Of a stretch of DNA of 28,450 nucleotides, positions 6,880 to 15,193 are shown piece by piece. Below the pieces are notes generated by a model that had not been told where the DNA came from, ran no database searches, and worked only from the letters and a program-made list of their open reading frames with translations. Both the position numbers and the translations under genes were made by a program. Source of the DNA: Hyella sp964606015 (GTDB lineage Bacteria > Cyanobacteriota > Cyanobacteriia > Cyanobacteriales > Xenococcaceae); contig CAZSEZ010000021.1 of assembly GCA_964606015.1 (NCBI GenBank), forward strand, positions 1-28,450, given 5' to 3'. The first letter of the stretch is position 1, and the number at the start of each line of letters is the position of its first letter.

Positions 6880-8598
6880 CTAGCTTCCATGATTGAGTTG
6901 TCGCAAAATACAATCGCTACTCAATAAAGTCAAGCGATCGCTTTGGTATGCACCACAACTATCTTTAAGTTGCGCAATTATCGGTTGTTTTTGCTGTTCT
7001 AAAGCTGCGATCGCATTTTGGGCTGTAGGTCGATGTTGCCGAATCCATTTATTTTTAGCAAGGTATTCTGGGCTAAAGCTCCCAGGTTCTATCAGCCAAT
7101 GGGTGATGTTGTATTTAGTAATGAAGTTTTTGATAGTTTCGGGATTCTCACTATATTGAGCTTCAATTAAGTCGGTAGCGCGTTGGCGGAATGGTTGGTA
7201 ATAACCGTAATGGTAGGGAATAGCATATTCACGACTGACCAAAGTGGAACGTTGGCTAAAGCTTGGTAGGTTATCGGCTTCTAACGACAGAGATGCCACC
7301 ATCGTATCGAGGGGTTGTTGCTGTAGATACTCATAAAGAGCGGGTTCGCCACCTTGGACGTAGCGCGTCCAGACAAACCTTTTACTGGTGTGGGGGTAGA
7401 AAACTAAAACTACTGCAAGTAGCAGAGCGCAACCAGCATAAAATAATTTAACTAGTGACTTACTTTTACTGGCTCTGATTAATAGAAATTCCCAAATAAA
7501 AGTCAAAATAAAACTAGCCGTAAAAATAATAATAATCCGAAAAGTATGTAGGGTATATCGGCTGGGTAGATGAAAGGTAAAGAGAACTAAATGGGCAATA
7601 ATAAACATTCCCAATGAAGCGATAATTAGTCTCGGAAATAAATCTATTTTGTTGGTAACTTGTAACTTCTCTTGCTTAGGATTACGTTTGCTAATCCAAG
7701 GGAAAAGTAAGGCTAAATAAGCCAAAGGTGGCATCAAACCAGAAGGAATCCTCAAGCTACTGCGGCTGCCGTTAAACCAAAAGTCCCAAGCGTTTTTATT
7801 AAAGTAACCGGCTCTTTCTCCCGCACCAAATTCTGGTAATTCTCTAGCTTGGGCAACTGTGATTGTCGGGGCATAGTCTGAGGTGGCAACGGCATAGGGT
7901 AGCAGCACGATAAAAGCTACGACCAGACCTGTAATAACGATTTTATAGTGATCGCTATTGAGGCTAATGCGCCAATTTTTGATGTTCAACAACGAAACTA
8001 CCAACAAAGCGCAGCAAACAAAAACTAAAGAAGGATAAAACAAACCAAAGAGAATAATCGTTAGGCAAATACCAAGAATAGAACGGCATAGAAAATAATA
8101 TAAAAAAGCTACTAATAATGGAGGCGCAAAGGCTTTAGGGGTTCCTGAAATTAAGCCATCTTGCAGCCAAAGGTTTTGATTGAGTAATAGAGTACTAACG
8201 AATGCAGTGAAGGGTAATGGTAGTAGCTCTAAGCTAAGGACAAAAGCATAAACAGTTAGGATGACGCCTAAAATACTGGGCAAAATTTTACTAAATAAAA
8301 TCGGTTCGATGCCAAGTTGATTCACCGACCAATAGAGGAATTTGTAACCACTAGGCGCAACGGATTGAAAATAGTCGGCGATGAGGTCGTTAGGAAAAAT
8401 CTCACTATTGGTAAAACGCAACATCCAGAAAATGTGTTGCCTAGCATCATCTTGAATGATGTAGTCACTACTTATTGCCTGTTGCCAAGCCAGATAACTG
8501 TAAAATAGGGAAAAAAATAAGCTCAGACTAAGCCAAAATAAGGATCTTTGGCTTTTGAGTTTTGGTTCTTTTGCCAACAGAAAACGACCGATTTTCAT
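6880..8598 (-). CDS. Multi-pass membrane protein, GT-C glycosyltransferase-like
   Basis: The protein has 572 residues. About ten to twelve hydrophobic segments fill residues 20 to 415, and a soluble tail of about 150 residues follows. The first loop carries SDYIIQDDARQHIFW near residue 45; an acidic pair in this position is typical of GT-C enzymes that use lipid-linked sugar donors (ArnT/PMT relatives). Several later loops contain R and P residues (AGERAGYFNKNAWDFW; SRYTLHTFR). The likely role is transfer of a sugar to lipid or protein on the outer side of the plasma membrane, but family membership is inferred from topology and this motif only. The ATG at 8598 has GAGG about 11 bases upstream. 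The last 20 codons are duplicated at 6131-6192. Confidence 0.7.
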   Translation of the reverse strand: MKIGRFLLAKEPKLKSQRSLFWLSLSLFFSLFYSYLAWQQAISSDYIIQDDARQHIFWMLRFTNSEIFPNDLIADYFQSVAPSGYKFLYWSVNQLGIEPILFSKILPSILGVILTVYAFVLSLELLPLPFTAFVSTLLLNQNLWLQDGLISGTPKAFAPPLLVAFLYYFLCRSILGICLTIILFGLFYPSLVFVCCALLVVSLLNIKNWRISLNSDHYKIVITGLVVAFIVLLPYAVATSDYAPTITVAQARELPEFGAGERAGYFNKNAWDFWFNGSRSSLRIPSGLMPPLAYLALLFPWISKRNPKQEKLQVTNKIDLFPRLIIASLGMFIIAHLVLFTFHLPSRYTLHTFRIIIIFTASFILTFIWEFLLIRASKSKSLVKLFYAGCALLLAVVLVFYPHTSKRFVWTRYVQGGEPALYEYLQQQPLDTMVASLSLEADNLPSFSQRSTLVSREYAIPYHYGYYQPFRQRATDLIEAQYSENPETIKNFITKYNITHWLIEPGSFSPEYLAKNKWIRQHRPTAQNAIAALEQQKQPIIAQLKDSCGAYQSDRLTLLSSDCILRQLNHGS

Positions 8599-8671
8599 AG
8601 CAGAACGACCTCACGCGATCGCATTTCTATTTTGCGTTTGTTATCTTAACAACTTTTTTTCAGGATCAGAA

Positions 8672-9565
8672 TTGCCTCCTAGTAAATTTAAAATCTATAG
8701 CGTTATCGCGGTTGCAGTATTAGCCGTTTCAACTGCTGCGATTTGGGTACGCTTGGCAATGGAAACAGCCAACGACCAGAGTATTGGTTTTAGTCTATTT
8801 TTGGCGGCATCTCGGTTATTAGTTTCTAGTGCTATCTTGTTGCCTAATGCTGGCAAGTTGAGGTCGCAATCTTTAAACTCAAAGTCATTGTGCTATGCTG
8901 CGATCGCCGGAATTTGTCTGGCGGGACACTTTGCTTGCTGGATTTCTTCTTTAGCTCTTACGTCTATTGTTGCTTCTGCAACTTTAGTAACGACCAATCC
9001 GATTTGGGTTGCTTTATTATCGTGGATTTTTTGGCGGGAGAAATTAACTAAGCCTACTCTTTGGGGCATTGTGATCGCTACAACGGGGGGAATAATCATT
9101 GCAGTTGGTAGTGCTGACGATTTAGGATTTGGCCGCAATCCTCTGATGGGGAGTTTGCTGGCATTAGCTGGAGCCGTATTTGCTAGTCTTTATATTCTGA
9201 TCGGTAGGCAAGCTCAAAAAGACATGAGTACCACTAGCTATGTCACAGTGGCATATACCACTGCTGCGATCGCACTTTTACCCCTACCCCTGTTGTGGCA
9301 AGTTCCTTATAGCAGTCATGAACCATTAGTTTATGGTTATGTCATGCTAATGGCAATGATTTGCCAATTGATCGGACACACGAGTTATAACTGGTCTTTG
9401 CGCTGGATTTCTCCTGCATTTGTGGCTTTGACGATTTTACTCGAACCAATTATCTCCGGTATTCTTGGCGTACTAATCTTTCAAGAAGTTCCCTCGACGA
9501 CTTTACTTCTTGGTGGAGCTATTGTGCTGATAGGGGTTGCAACTGCAATTTACCAAGAGACATAA
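8672..9565 (+). CDS. EamA/DMT-family transporter
   Basis: Starting at the TTG at 8672 the product has 297 residues with about ten transmembrane segments in two similar halves, the layout of drug/metabolite exporters with two EamA domains. Landmarks are AAIWVRLAMET in helix 1, LTTNPIW-like ATLVTTNPIWVALLSWIFW at the end of the first half, and ALTILLEPIISGILGVLIF near the end of the second. I chose TTG because AGGA sits at 8662-8665, six bases before it. An ATG at 8555 is in frame, but it would overlap the start of the divergent gene and add a non-hydrophobic, unfamiliar leader. The family exports amino acids or metabolites; the substrate is unknown. Confidence 0.87.
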   Translation: MPPSKFKIYSVIAVAVLAVSTAAIWVRLAMETANDQSIGFSLFLAASRLLVSSAILLPNAGKLRSQSLNSKSLCYAAIAGICLAGHFACWISSLALTSIVASATLVTTNPIWVALLSWIFWREKLTKPTLWGIVIATTGGIIIAVGSADDLGFGRNPLMGSLLALAGAVFASLYILIGRQAQKDMSTTSYVTVAYTTAAIALLPLPLLWQVPYSSHEPLVYGYVMLMAMICQLIGHTSYNWSLRWISPAFVALTILLEPIISGILGVLIFQEVPSTTLLLGGAIVLIGVATAIYQET

Positions 9566-9643
9566 ATCAGAAATTGGCTGCAAAGCAATAAACCATTAAC
9601 TATCTCGATCCTGCTTGATATTATCTCGCCTGACGAGACTAAC

Positions 9644-9681
9644 AAAAAAAAGAGCTACCAGCAAAAATGCCAATAGCTCTT
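9644..9681 (-). terminator. Intrinsic terminator of rpoD
   Basis: On the minus strand AAGAGCTA (9681-9674) and TAGCTCTT (9657-9650) form an 8-bp stem with a loop of about 16 bases, followed at once by a run of T (9651-9644). It begins 24 bases after the rpoD stop codon. Read on the plus strand it has no U tract, so it is unlikely to serve the convergent transporter gene well. Confidence 0.85.
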
Positions 9682-9704
9682 ATAAATAGAATTTAGTTTA
9701 AAAA

Positions 9705-10829
9705 TTAACGGATATACTCTTTAAGGATACTGTTACGGTTGGGGTGGCGTAGCTTGCGGAGTGCTTTAGCTTCGATTTGACGAATATGCTCGCGAGTTAC
9801 GTTGAAGATTTGACCGATTTCTTCAAGAGTTTTCATACGACCATCGTCTAGACCATAGCGCAAACGAAGTACGTCTCTTTCGCGAGGGCTTAGAGTATCA
9901 AGAACGCTTTCTAGATCTTCTCTGAGTAGGCTCTTAGATACTTGATCTTCGGGAGTTTCGCCGTCAGCTTCGATGAAGTCACCTAAACGGGAATCTTCTT
10001 CTTTACCAATAGGAGTTTCAAGAGAAATAGGTAACTGAGCAGATTTTGCAATGAAGCGCAATTTTTCAATTGTCATTTCCATGCGTTCTGCAATTTCTTC
10101 TTCGGTAGGCTTGCGACCCATTTCTTGAGAAAGAATTTTTGTAGTTTTTTTAATACGGGAGATAGTTTCGTATAAATGGACGGGGAGGCGAATGGTGCGA
10201 GACTGGTCTGCGATCGCACGAGTGATTGCCTGACGAATCCACCAAGTAGCATAAGTAGAGAATTTATAACCTTTCTCGTGGTCGAATTTTTCTGCTGCAC
10301 GGATCAAACCAAGAGAACCTTCTTGAATTAAGTCTTGGAAAGATAAACCACGATTCATATATTTTTTAGCGATCGATACAACCAAACGAAGGTTGGACTG
10401 TACCATTTTGTCTTTAGCTCTTCTACCAAGGTAGAGCCGACGGCGGAAGGGGCGTAGCTCCATATCTACTTCTTGCGCCCACTCGGCATCGCTAATTTCG
10501 CGATCAAGAGAATCTTCTCTATCTTCGCGGATTCGCTCTAGCTCTAACAGGTCAGCAATTTTCCGAGCTAATTCAATCTCTTCTTCTGCTCTGAGCAGAC
10601 GAATACGACCGATCTCTTGCAAGTAGATACGAATAGAGTCTTCTGTGTAGGGTTTTTTACGTCCTCTTTCGCTACTACGTCGACCTTTGTCTTTCGTGCT
10701 GGTAGAAAGGTCGATGGTGACTTCGATATCATCCTCTTTGTTGCGGTTGTTGTTTCCCTCATCAATGAGGATTTCCAATTCACTTTTTGCACCTGCGATC
10801 GATACTATTGCTTGATTAGCTTGGGTCAT
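9705..10829 (-). CDS. rpoD: RNA polymerase primary sigma factor (group 1, SigA/RpoD)
   Basis: This housekeeping sigma factor directs core RNA polymerase to -10/-35 promoters. From the ATG at 10829 it has 374 residues, the usual length for cyanobacterial SigA. Visible regions are 1.2 (DSIRIYLQEIGRIRLL), 2.1-2.2 (NLRLVVSIAKKYMNRGL and FQDLIQEGSLGLIRA), 2.3-2.4 (YKFSTYATWWIRQAI), 3.0 (HLYETISRIKK) and 4.2 (TLEEIGQIFNVTREHIRQ). The complete 2.4/3.0 text and a lysine/arginine-rich N-terminus fit group 1 rather than group 2. AGGA seven bases before the ATG supports this start over an in-frame TTG at 10853. A strong terminator follows the gene. No neighbours are co-oriented, so it is monocistronic, with a long upstream gap that may hold several promoters. 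Confidence 0.95.
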   Translation of the reverse strand: MTQANQAIVSIAGAKSELEILIDEGNNNRNKEDDIEVTIDLSTSTKDKGRRSSERGRKKPYTEDSIRIYLQEIGRIRLLRAEEEIELARKIADLLELERIREDREDSLDREISDAEWAQEVDMELRPFRRRLYLGRRAKDKMVQSNLRLVVSIAKKYMNRGLSFQDLIQEGSLGLIRAAEKFDHEKGYKFSTYATWWIRQAITRAIADQSRTIRLPVHLYETISRIKKTTKILSQEMGRKPTEEEIAERMEMTIEKLRFIAKSAQLPISLETPIGKEEDSRLGDFIEADGETPEDQVSKSLLREDLESVLDTLSPRERDVLRLRYGLDDGRMKTLEEIGQIFNVTREHIRQIEAKALRKLRHPNRNSILKEYIR

Positions 10830-11362
10830 GCTCTTTTCCTCTTGCTCCTTCAAAAAAAATTAACGGTGAGCGATTTTCGTTGTCCGCACGTGCTCTTGTC
10901 AGACACATTTCCTCTTGTCTTGGATGTACTGGCTTTTAGCAAATGTCATCTTAGAAGGTTATTTCGGAAACCGATGTTCCCATTTTATTTCCTTCAAAAA
11001 GCTCCGACAGTGACACAAAGTCTATTGCCTGAGTGAGTCAACTCACAAAGCATCAGTAGCATCAGTCCGCAAAAAACGTCCTTGAAAATTAGTATTCAAG
11101 GTTTTTCACGTTTCACAACCTCATAAGCTCAGAAAGTTCTCAATATTAATGTGAACTAGATTAAGAAATTGATTGTGCTTTTTTTTACCTCTCTACTCTC
11201 AGTAGACTGGCCGTCAAATAAATGACTTTCTACCTAGCTTAATCGCGATTTGATTTTTTGGCAGCTTAAGTATATTTGACTAGAATTTTTTGATTCCTTT
11301 AGATTTTAGCTTCGATCGCTGTGAATGTGGTGAAGATTTTGCAGTCTTCATAGAGTAAATTT
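10830..11362. other. Long gene-free stretch upstream of rpoD
   Basis: I find no credible coding frame here. It presumably holds the rpoD promoters (minus strand), which I cannot place by eye. A 7-bp hairpin at 11080-11101 and a 5-bp hairpin at 11033-11046 (GTGAG, loop TCAA, CTCAC) are the only structures seen. Confidence 0.5.
11080..11106 (+). terminator. Possible terminator or leader attenuator
   Basis: CCTTGAA (11080-11086) and TTCAAGG (11095-11101) pair perfectly around an 8-base loop and are followed on the plus strand by TTTTT. On the minus strand the same stem is followed after three bases by TTTTTT, so it could act in either direction. On the plus strand no gene precedes it, which raises the possibility of a small RNA. 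On the minus strand it would lie in an rpoD leader about 250 bases before the start codon. Confidence 0.4.
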
Positions 11363-12275
11363 ATGAAGAAAATTAAAAAATGCTTTAAATTTCCACGCAA
11401 ATTTCTCCTCTCTGCATTGTAGGCAATAATACAAATTTTGACCATTAGCGTTAACTACCTTGGTTGCAATACTTCTAAAAGTCATACATATCTTAGGTTA
11501 GAGATGATTGTATGAATCTCAAGAAAAGATTAAAAAATTTCCTCCTTAAGTAAATTATCGTTACAGTTCTGCTGTTTGTGGCGGTAATTATGAACTACTT
11601 GCAATGAAAAGTAGGCGAAATCAGGCGGAATCTCAGTATATGAAGTTAAGTAAAAGAATTCCTGGTTTTTTATTTTTGGGCGCACTTACGGGATGTCGCA
11701 CCAAAGTAAATAGCAACCCAGCTCAAATTTTGTGGCAGACAAGAGACCAGTTAGGTCAACTGACTTGGAGGGCTAATGGGGAAGAGTTTATTTTATTAGT
11801 CAGGGAATGATGACTAATAATAGTTGTTGACCACTTGAATTTGATTGTGCTTTGGTGAGCGAGAGGAAAATGGAAGCTAATTGTGCAGCAATTTCGTTAA
11901 ATGTGTAAGTGAAAGTCAGTTTGTTGATTCCAGTTCTTGAGTTCAGTTTTTTGATACTGCCAAAATCGTAGACTTAACCCAGAACAATCCAGTTGCAACA
12001 GTGGAGGTTGAGCCAGGTTTTTATGATTTTTTGTCGTAGTTGATGATTCCTCAGGGTATTACAGATATTACTGCTCAAACCCTGGTTCTGGTTGGTAATG
12101 TTCAAGAAGGTGATCGCACTATCAAATTTGAGTTAGGTTTAGCTCTTTCTGTCAGTTATTTTTGTTGGGAATACATCCGCAACTAAAACCAGCAGAATTG
12201 CAACAACTCAACAAAGCTGTTCTCGGTTTGGCCCATATAGAGGAAAGGCGTTGTAAAACAAAGTTTAAACAGTAA
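11363..12275 (+). pseudogene. Decayed coding region (signal-peptide and lipoprotein remnants)
   Basis: Short plus-strand readings interrupted by stops suggest one or more dead genes. From 11363 comes MKKIKKCFKFPRKFLLSAL, stop, then more readable text to a TGA that overlaps the ATG at 11512. From 11512 comes MNLKKRLKNFLLK, stop, IIVTVLLFVAVIMNYLQ, stop, which resembles a broken signal peptide. From 11640 comes MKLSKRIPGFLFLGALTGC, a lipoprotein signal with lipobox LTGC, ending at 11810 after another 37 residues (ILWQTRDQLGQLTWRANGEE). From about 11930 to 12275 text such as FDTAKIVDLTQNNPVATVEV and ITDITAQTLVLVGNV is broken by a TAG and continues after a frame change as LKPAELQQLNKAVLGLAHIE. 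I do not recognise the family. The lipoprotein frame at 11640-11810 might still be expressed as a 56-residue peptide. Confidence 0.5.
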
Positions 12276-12381
12276 ATTAAGTTTATTGACGACTCAATGA
12301 GAAATGTAGGTGGTTTTTTGCGCCTTGGAACTGAGGTTCTACAATCATCGTAAGGATAGTCTTGGGCTGGATACGTGGATT

Positions 12382-12849
12382 ATGAAAAGACCGATTATGA
12401 AAAGGTCGTTGTTTCTTTTAGCTGTGCTTAGCTGGGGGCTATCAGTTTCTCCGATTTCTCAGTCAGCTTTGGCTCATGGAGCAAAAATTGTCTATCAAAC
12501 TACCCCTGCTATAGTTATCCAGGCTATTTATGAGGACGGTACTCCAATGGCTAATGCTCAAGCTGTTGTCTACTCGCCCCAAAATCCAGAGAAGGCTTGG
12601 CTCACAGGTGTAACTAATGAGCTAGGTGAATTTACTTTTGTGCCTGATCGCCAACTAAAGGGGACTTGGGATGTAAAGGTGCGACAGTCTGGACATGGCA
12701 GTATTGTCAGGATACCTCTTACAGAAGGAACTTTGGCCACAACTTCTAAACCTCTTCTAGGTGGTTATTCTTGGGGTCAAAAGTGGCTGATGGCGATCGC
12801 GGCAAGCTGGGGATTTGTAGGGACGGCTTTGTATTTTTCCCGTAAATAG
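12382..12849 (+). CDS. NikL/NikK-like accessory protein of the nickel/cobalt ECF importer
   Basis: This is a 155-residue exported protein. Residues 1-31 are a signal peptide with a likely cut after SALA, leaving a mature N-terminus HGAKIVYQ with histidine first. Residues 32-115 look like a carboxypeptidase-regulatory or Ig-like beta domain (IQAIYEDGTPMANAQAVVYS, GVTNELGEFTFVPDR). Residues 134-152 are a C-terminal membrane helix ending SRK. It immediately precedes nikM, cbiQ and cbiO, and small Ig-like single-span proteins called NikL/NikK are known in that position. I infer that it helps capture the metal outside the membrane. The ATG at 12382 or the one at 12397 may be the start; a GTG at 12310 is in frame but would put 24 polar residues before the signal peptide. 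Confidence 0.78.
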   Translation: MKRPIMKRSLFLLAVLSWGLSVSPISQSALAHGAKIVYQTTPAIVIQAIYEDGTPMANAQAVVYSPQNPEKAWLTGVTNELGEFTFVPDRQLKGTWDVKVRQSGHGSIVRIPLTEGTLATTSKPLLGGYSWGQKWLMAIAASWGFVGTALYFSRK

Positions 12850-12891
12850 CTCAAGATATTTTTGGACAGTACATTACATCGTTAATTTTTC

Positions 12892-13539
12892 ATGCACATT
12901 CCTGATGGTTTTGTTCCTCCTAGTGTGTGTTTAGCTGGGTATGGTATTTCTGGAGGGTTTATTTGGTATGCTCTCCGCGAGATCAAACGTGATGCCAAAG
13001 TGGAGCGAGTCAATATCCCAAAATCCGCAATGTTTACGGCGGTTTTTTTTCTTGCTTCTTTGATTCATATTCCTGCACCTCCACCAATGACTAGTTTTCA
13101 CTTGGTGCTTAATGGCATGATGGGAACCTTGCTGGGTTACTATGCTTTTCTAGCCATTCCGATTGGTTTGTTTTTTCAGGCCATCATGTTTCAGCATGGC
13201 GGGATGACTACTCTAGGGATTAACGCTGTAATTATGGGGGTTCCTGCCCTAGTTGCCTATTATATTTTTCGCTTGCGCTCTCGGATTTCCAGAAGGAGGC
13301 AATTTTGGACTAAGGTCTTGGCTTTTCTTAGTGGTTCGGTGGCTGTTTTAATTTCGGCAACTATTTTTGCTTCTGTAGCGATCTCAACTATTTCCCCCGA
13401 CTTAGATGCAACTGCGGAAAAGACCGCAATTTATCTGTCCTTAGGTAGCTATTTGCTGCAGGCCATAATTGAAGGTACTTTCACCGTGATGATTGTCAAT
13501 TTTTTGGAGAAAGTCAAGCCCGAATTGCTTAAGGCTTAA
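12892..13539 (+). CDS. nikM: NikM/CbiM, metal-binding subunit of ECF importer
   Basis: The product is a 215-residue membrane protein with about six to seven helices. It begins MHIPDGF, the invariant CbiM/NikM N-terminus in which the amino group, His2 and a later histidine coordinate Ni(II) or Co(II). His59 and His70 in SLIHIPAPPPMTSFHLVLNG match the second metal-binding loop and look more like the NikM version (H-V-P-x-x-P-T-S-x-H-L) than the CbiM one. That favours nickel, although metal specificity cannot be settled by reading. It is the substrate-specific component that works with CbiQ and CbiO downstream. The gap to the accessory gene is 42 bases and to cbiQ 56. The start codon is fixed by His2 at position 2. 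I saw no cobalamin riboswitch upstream. Confidence 0.92.
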   Translation: MHIPDGFVPPSVCLAGYGISGGFIWYALREIKRDAKVERVNIPKSAMFTAVFFLASLIHIPAPPPMTSFHLVLNGMMGTLLGYYAFLAIPIGLFFQAIMFQHGGMTTLGINAVIMGVPALVAYYIFRLRSRISRRRQFWTKVLAFLSGSVAVLISATIFASVAISTISPDLDATAEKTAIYLSLGSYLLQAIIEGTFTVMIVNFLEKVKPELLKA

Positions 13540-13595
13540 TTGCTAAATCTAGTTACCAAACTAGTAACAGAAAGTCTAGTCAGTTTTATTTTTTT

Positions 13596-14378
13596 ATGAA
13601 GCTATCTCTTGATCGCTATGCCTATTTAAAGTCGCCGATTCATAGTTGGCAACAAGAATATAAGCTCATTGGTTTATTGAGTTTGATTTTTGCTTTTTCT
13701 TTTGTTAAAAATCTGATTTTGTTGCCTGTAATTATTGCTATTGCTTTGATTCTATTTTGTCTGTCACGATTACCATTAGCTTATCTGCGATCGCGTTTGC
13801 GTTATCCTGGCTGGTTTATTTTAGCGGTAGTTTTTTTTCTACCTTTTACCGCAGGACAAGAGGTTATTTGGCAGTATGGTTGGCTCAGTATCAGGCAAGA
13901 AGGTTGTCAGATAGCATTGATGATTGCGGTGCGTTTTTTGTGCATTTTGACCGTAAGTATTGTCTTATTTGGGACTGCTCCTTTTTTGAAAAGTATTAAG
14001 GCCTTGCAAGCTTTGGGTTTGCCAAGAGCCATTGTTGATATGACTTTACTGGCTTATCGGTATTTGGAGGAGTTGGGGGAAACTCTGAACCGTATGCAAA
14101 GAGCAGTGAGACTCAGAGGTTTTAAGCATGACCAAATAAATCGCCGTCAGCTTCAAGTAATGGCAAGTTTGGTAGGAAGCTTATTTGTTCGGAGTTATGA
14201 GCGATCACACAAGATTTACCATGCCATGATTCTCAGAGGCTATGGCAGTCAACCAGTCAGAAAAAGAGCCTTTTGGGCCAAGAATCTCAGCCAGAAGCAA
14301 CACTTCCATCTTTGGGGGACAATAACTTGTTTAGTGCTAGCAGTAATTATTTTGATTATCGAAGGATGGTGGCTCTAA
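13596..14378 (+). CDS. cbiQ: ECF transporter transmembrane (T) component CbiQ/NikQ
   Basis: This 260-residue integral membrane protein has about five to six hydrophobic segments. Two cytoplasmic coupling motifs typical of ECF T components are visible: RAVRLRGF (about 168-175) and AMILRGYGS (about 205-213), both of the A-R-G type that docks on the ATPase. It links NikM to CbiO and converts ATP hydrolysis into metal release. It lies between nikM and cbiO in the same orientation, with a 50-base gap to cbiO. The start ATG at 13596 follows a T-rich tract with no shine-dalgarno. Naming as NikQ or CbiQ depends on the metal. Confidence 0.92.
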   Translation: MKLSLDRYAYLKSPIHSWQQEYKLIGLLSLIFAFSFVKNLILLPVIIAIALILFCLSRLPLAYLRSRLRYPGWFILAVVFFLPFTAGQEVIWQYGWLSIRQEGCQIALMIAVRFLCILTVSIVLFGTAPFLKSIKALQALGLPRAIVDMTLLAYRYLEELGETLNRMQRAVRLRGFKHDQINRRQLQVMASLVGSLFVRSYERSHKIYHAMILRGYGSQPVRKRAFWAKNLSQKQHFHLWGTITCLVLAVIILIIEGWWL

Positions 14379-14428
14379 TCGTTGCAAAAGCCAATTACAT
14401 AAATAATCAGGATGTTGGGGAATAATTG

Positions 14429-15193
14429 ATGAAAGAATTAACTAGACTAGCGCAGAATTTACGAGCAACGACAACAACTATTGCCATTAACAACCTTGGG
14501 TTTAACTATGGTCAGGATAGAGCAGTTTTAACCGATGTTAATCTCGATGTCTGTACGGGAGAAAAAGTCGGTTTGATCGGAGCCAATGGTGCTGGTAAGA
14601 CGACTTTGTTTATGACGGTGTGTGGAGTGCTAACGCCCAATTATGGTGAAGTAAAAATTTTGGATAAAACTGTTGTTCCAGGGGAGTTTAATCCAGATAT
14701 TGGTTTAGTTTTTCAGAATCCTGATGACCAGCTATTTTGTCCGACAGTGCGGGATGATGTTGCTTTTGGAGCTGAGAATATGGGTTTGTCACCTGAAGAG
14801 GTGGCGGAAAGAGTAGAAATAGCTTTGTCTTTGACTGGAGTATCTCATCTGATAGACCGTGTACCCCATCATCTTTCAGGAGGGGAGAAGTGTATGGTAG
14901 CGATCGCTTCTGTTTTAGCAATGCTACCTCAAGTTATCCTCTACGATGAGCCTAGTGCCAACTTAGATCTCAAAGCACGCCGGAGATTGATCCGCTTTTT
15001 ACAGGCATCTAAAGAAACTATCATGGTTTCTTCTCACGATCTCGAACTGATTTTGGAAATATGCGATCGGGTAATCTTGCTCAATCAAGGCCGAGTAGTA
15101 GCTGATGGGTCACCTCAAGCAATTATGTGTGATCGGGTTCTGATGGAAAATAACAATCTAGAAGTACCCCACTCTCTAACTCACGTCCACTAG
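14429..15193 (+). CDS. cbiO: ECF transporter ATPase CbiO/NikO
   Basis: This is a 254-residue ABC ATPase. Walker A is GANGAGKT (51-58), the Q-loop VFQNPDDQLF (94-103) is the form typical of ECF ATPases, the signature is LSGGE (149-153), Walker B is VILYDEP (169-175), and the switch histidine is in SSHDLEL. All catalytic residues are present. It should dimerise and power nickel/cobalt import through CbiQ and NikM encoded just upstream. The start is the ATG at 14429, with GGGGAA about eight bases upstream; a TTG immediately before it is also in frame. The stop TAG at 15191-15193 overlaps the stop of the convergent glycosyltransferase gene within CTAG. Confidence 0.94.
   Translation: MKELTRLAQNLRATTTTIAINNLGFNYGQDRAVLTDVNLDVCTGEKVGLIGANGAGKTTLFMTVCGVLTPNYGEVKILDKTVVPGEFNPDIGLVFQNPDDQLFCPTVRDDVAFGAENMGLSPEEVAERVEIALSLTGVSHLIDRVPHHLSGGEKCMVAIASVLAMLPQVILYDEPSANLDLKARRRLIRFLQASKETIMVSSHDLELILEICDRVILLNQGRVVADGSPQAIMCDRVLMENNNLEVPHSLTHVH

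Noticed and set aside
8555..8671. Longer start for the EamA transporter (ATG at 8555)
   Set aside because: It overlaps the start of the divergent gene and adds 39 residues unlike the family, while TTG at 8672 has a good ribosome-binding site.
9624..9638. Hairpin TCTCG/CGAGA after the EamA gene
   Set aside because: Only five base pairs and followed by A-rich rather than T-rich sequence on the plus strand, so not convincing as a terminator.
10617..11036. Plus-strand open frame of 139 codons overlapping the rpoD start
   Set aside because: Its first half is the complement of the sigma factor N-terminus, and the remainder shows no family features or ribosome-binding site.
12240..12381. Cobalamin riboswitch before the metal importer
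   Set aside because: No B12-box-like GCCACTG core or conserved helices could be found; NikR-type palindromes were also not seen.
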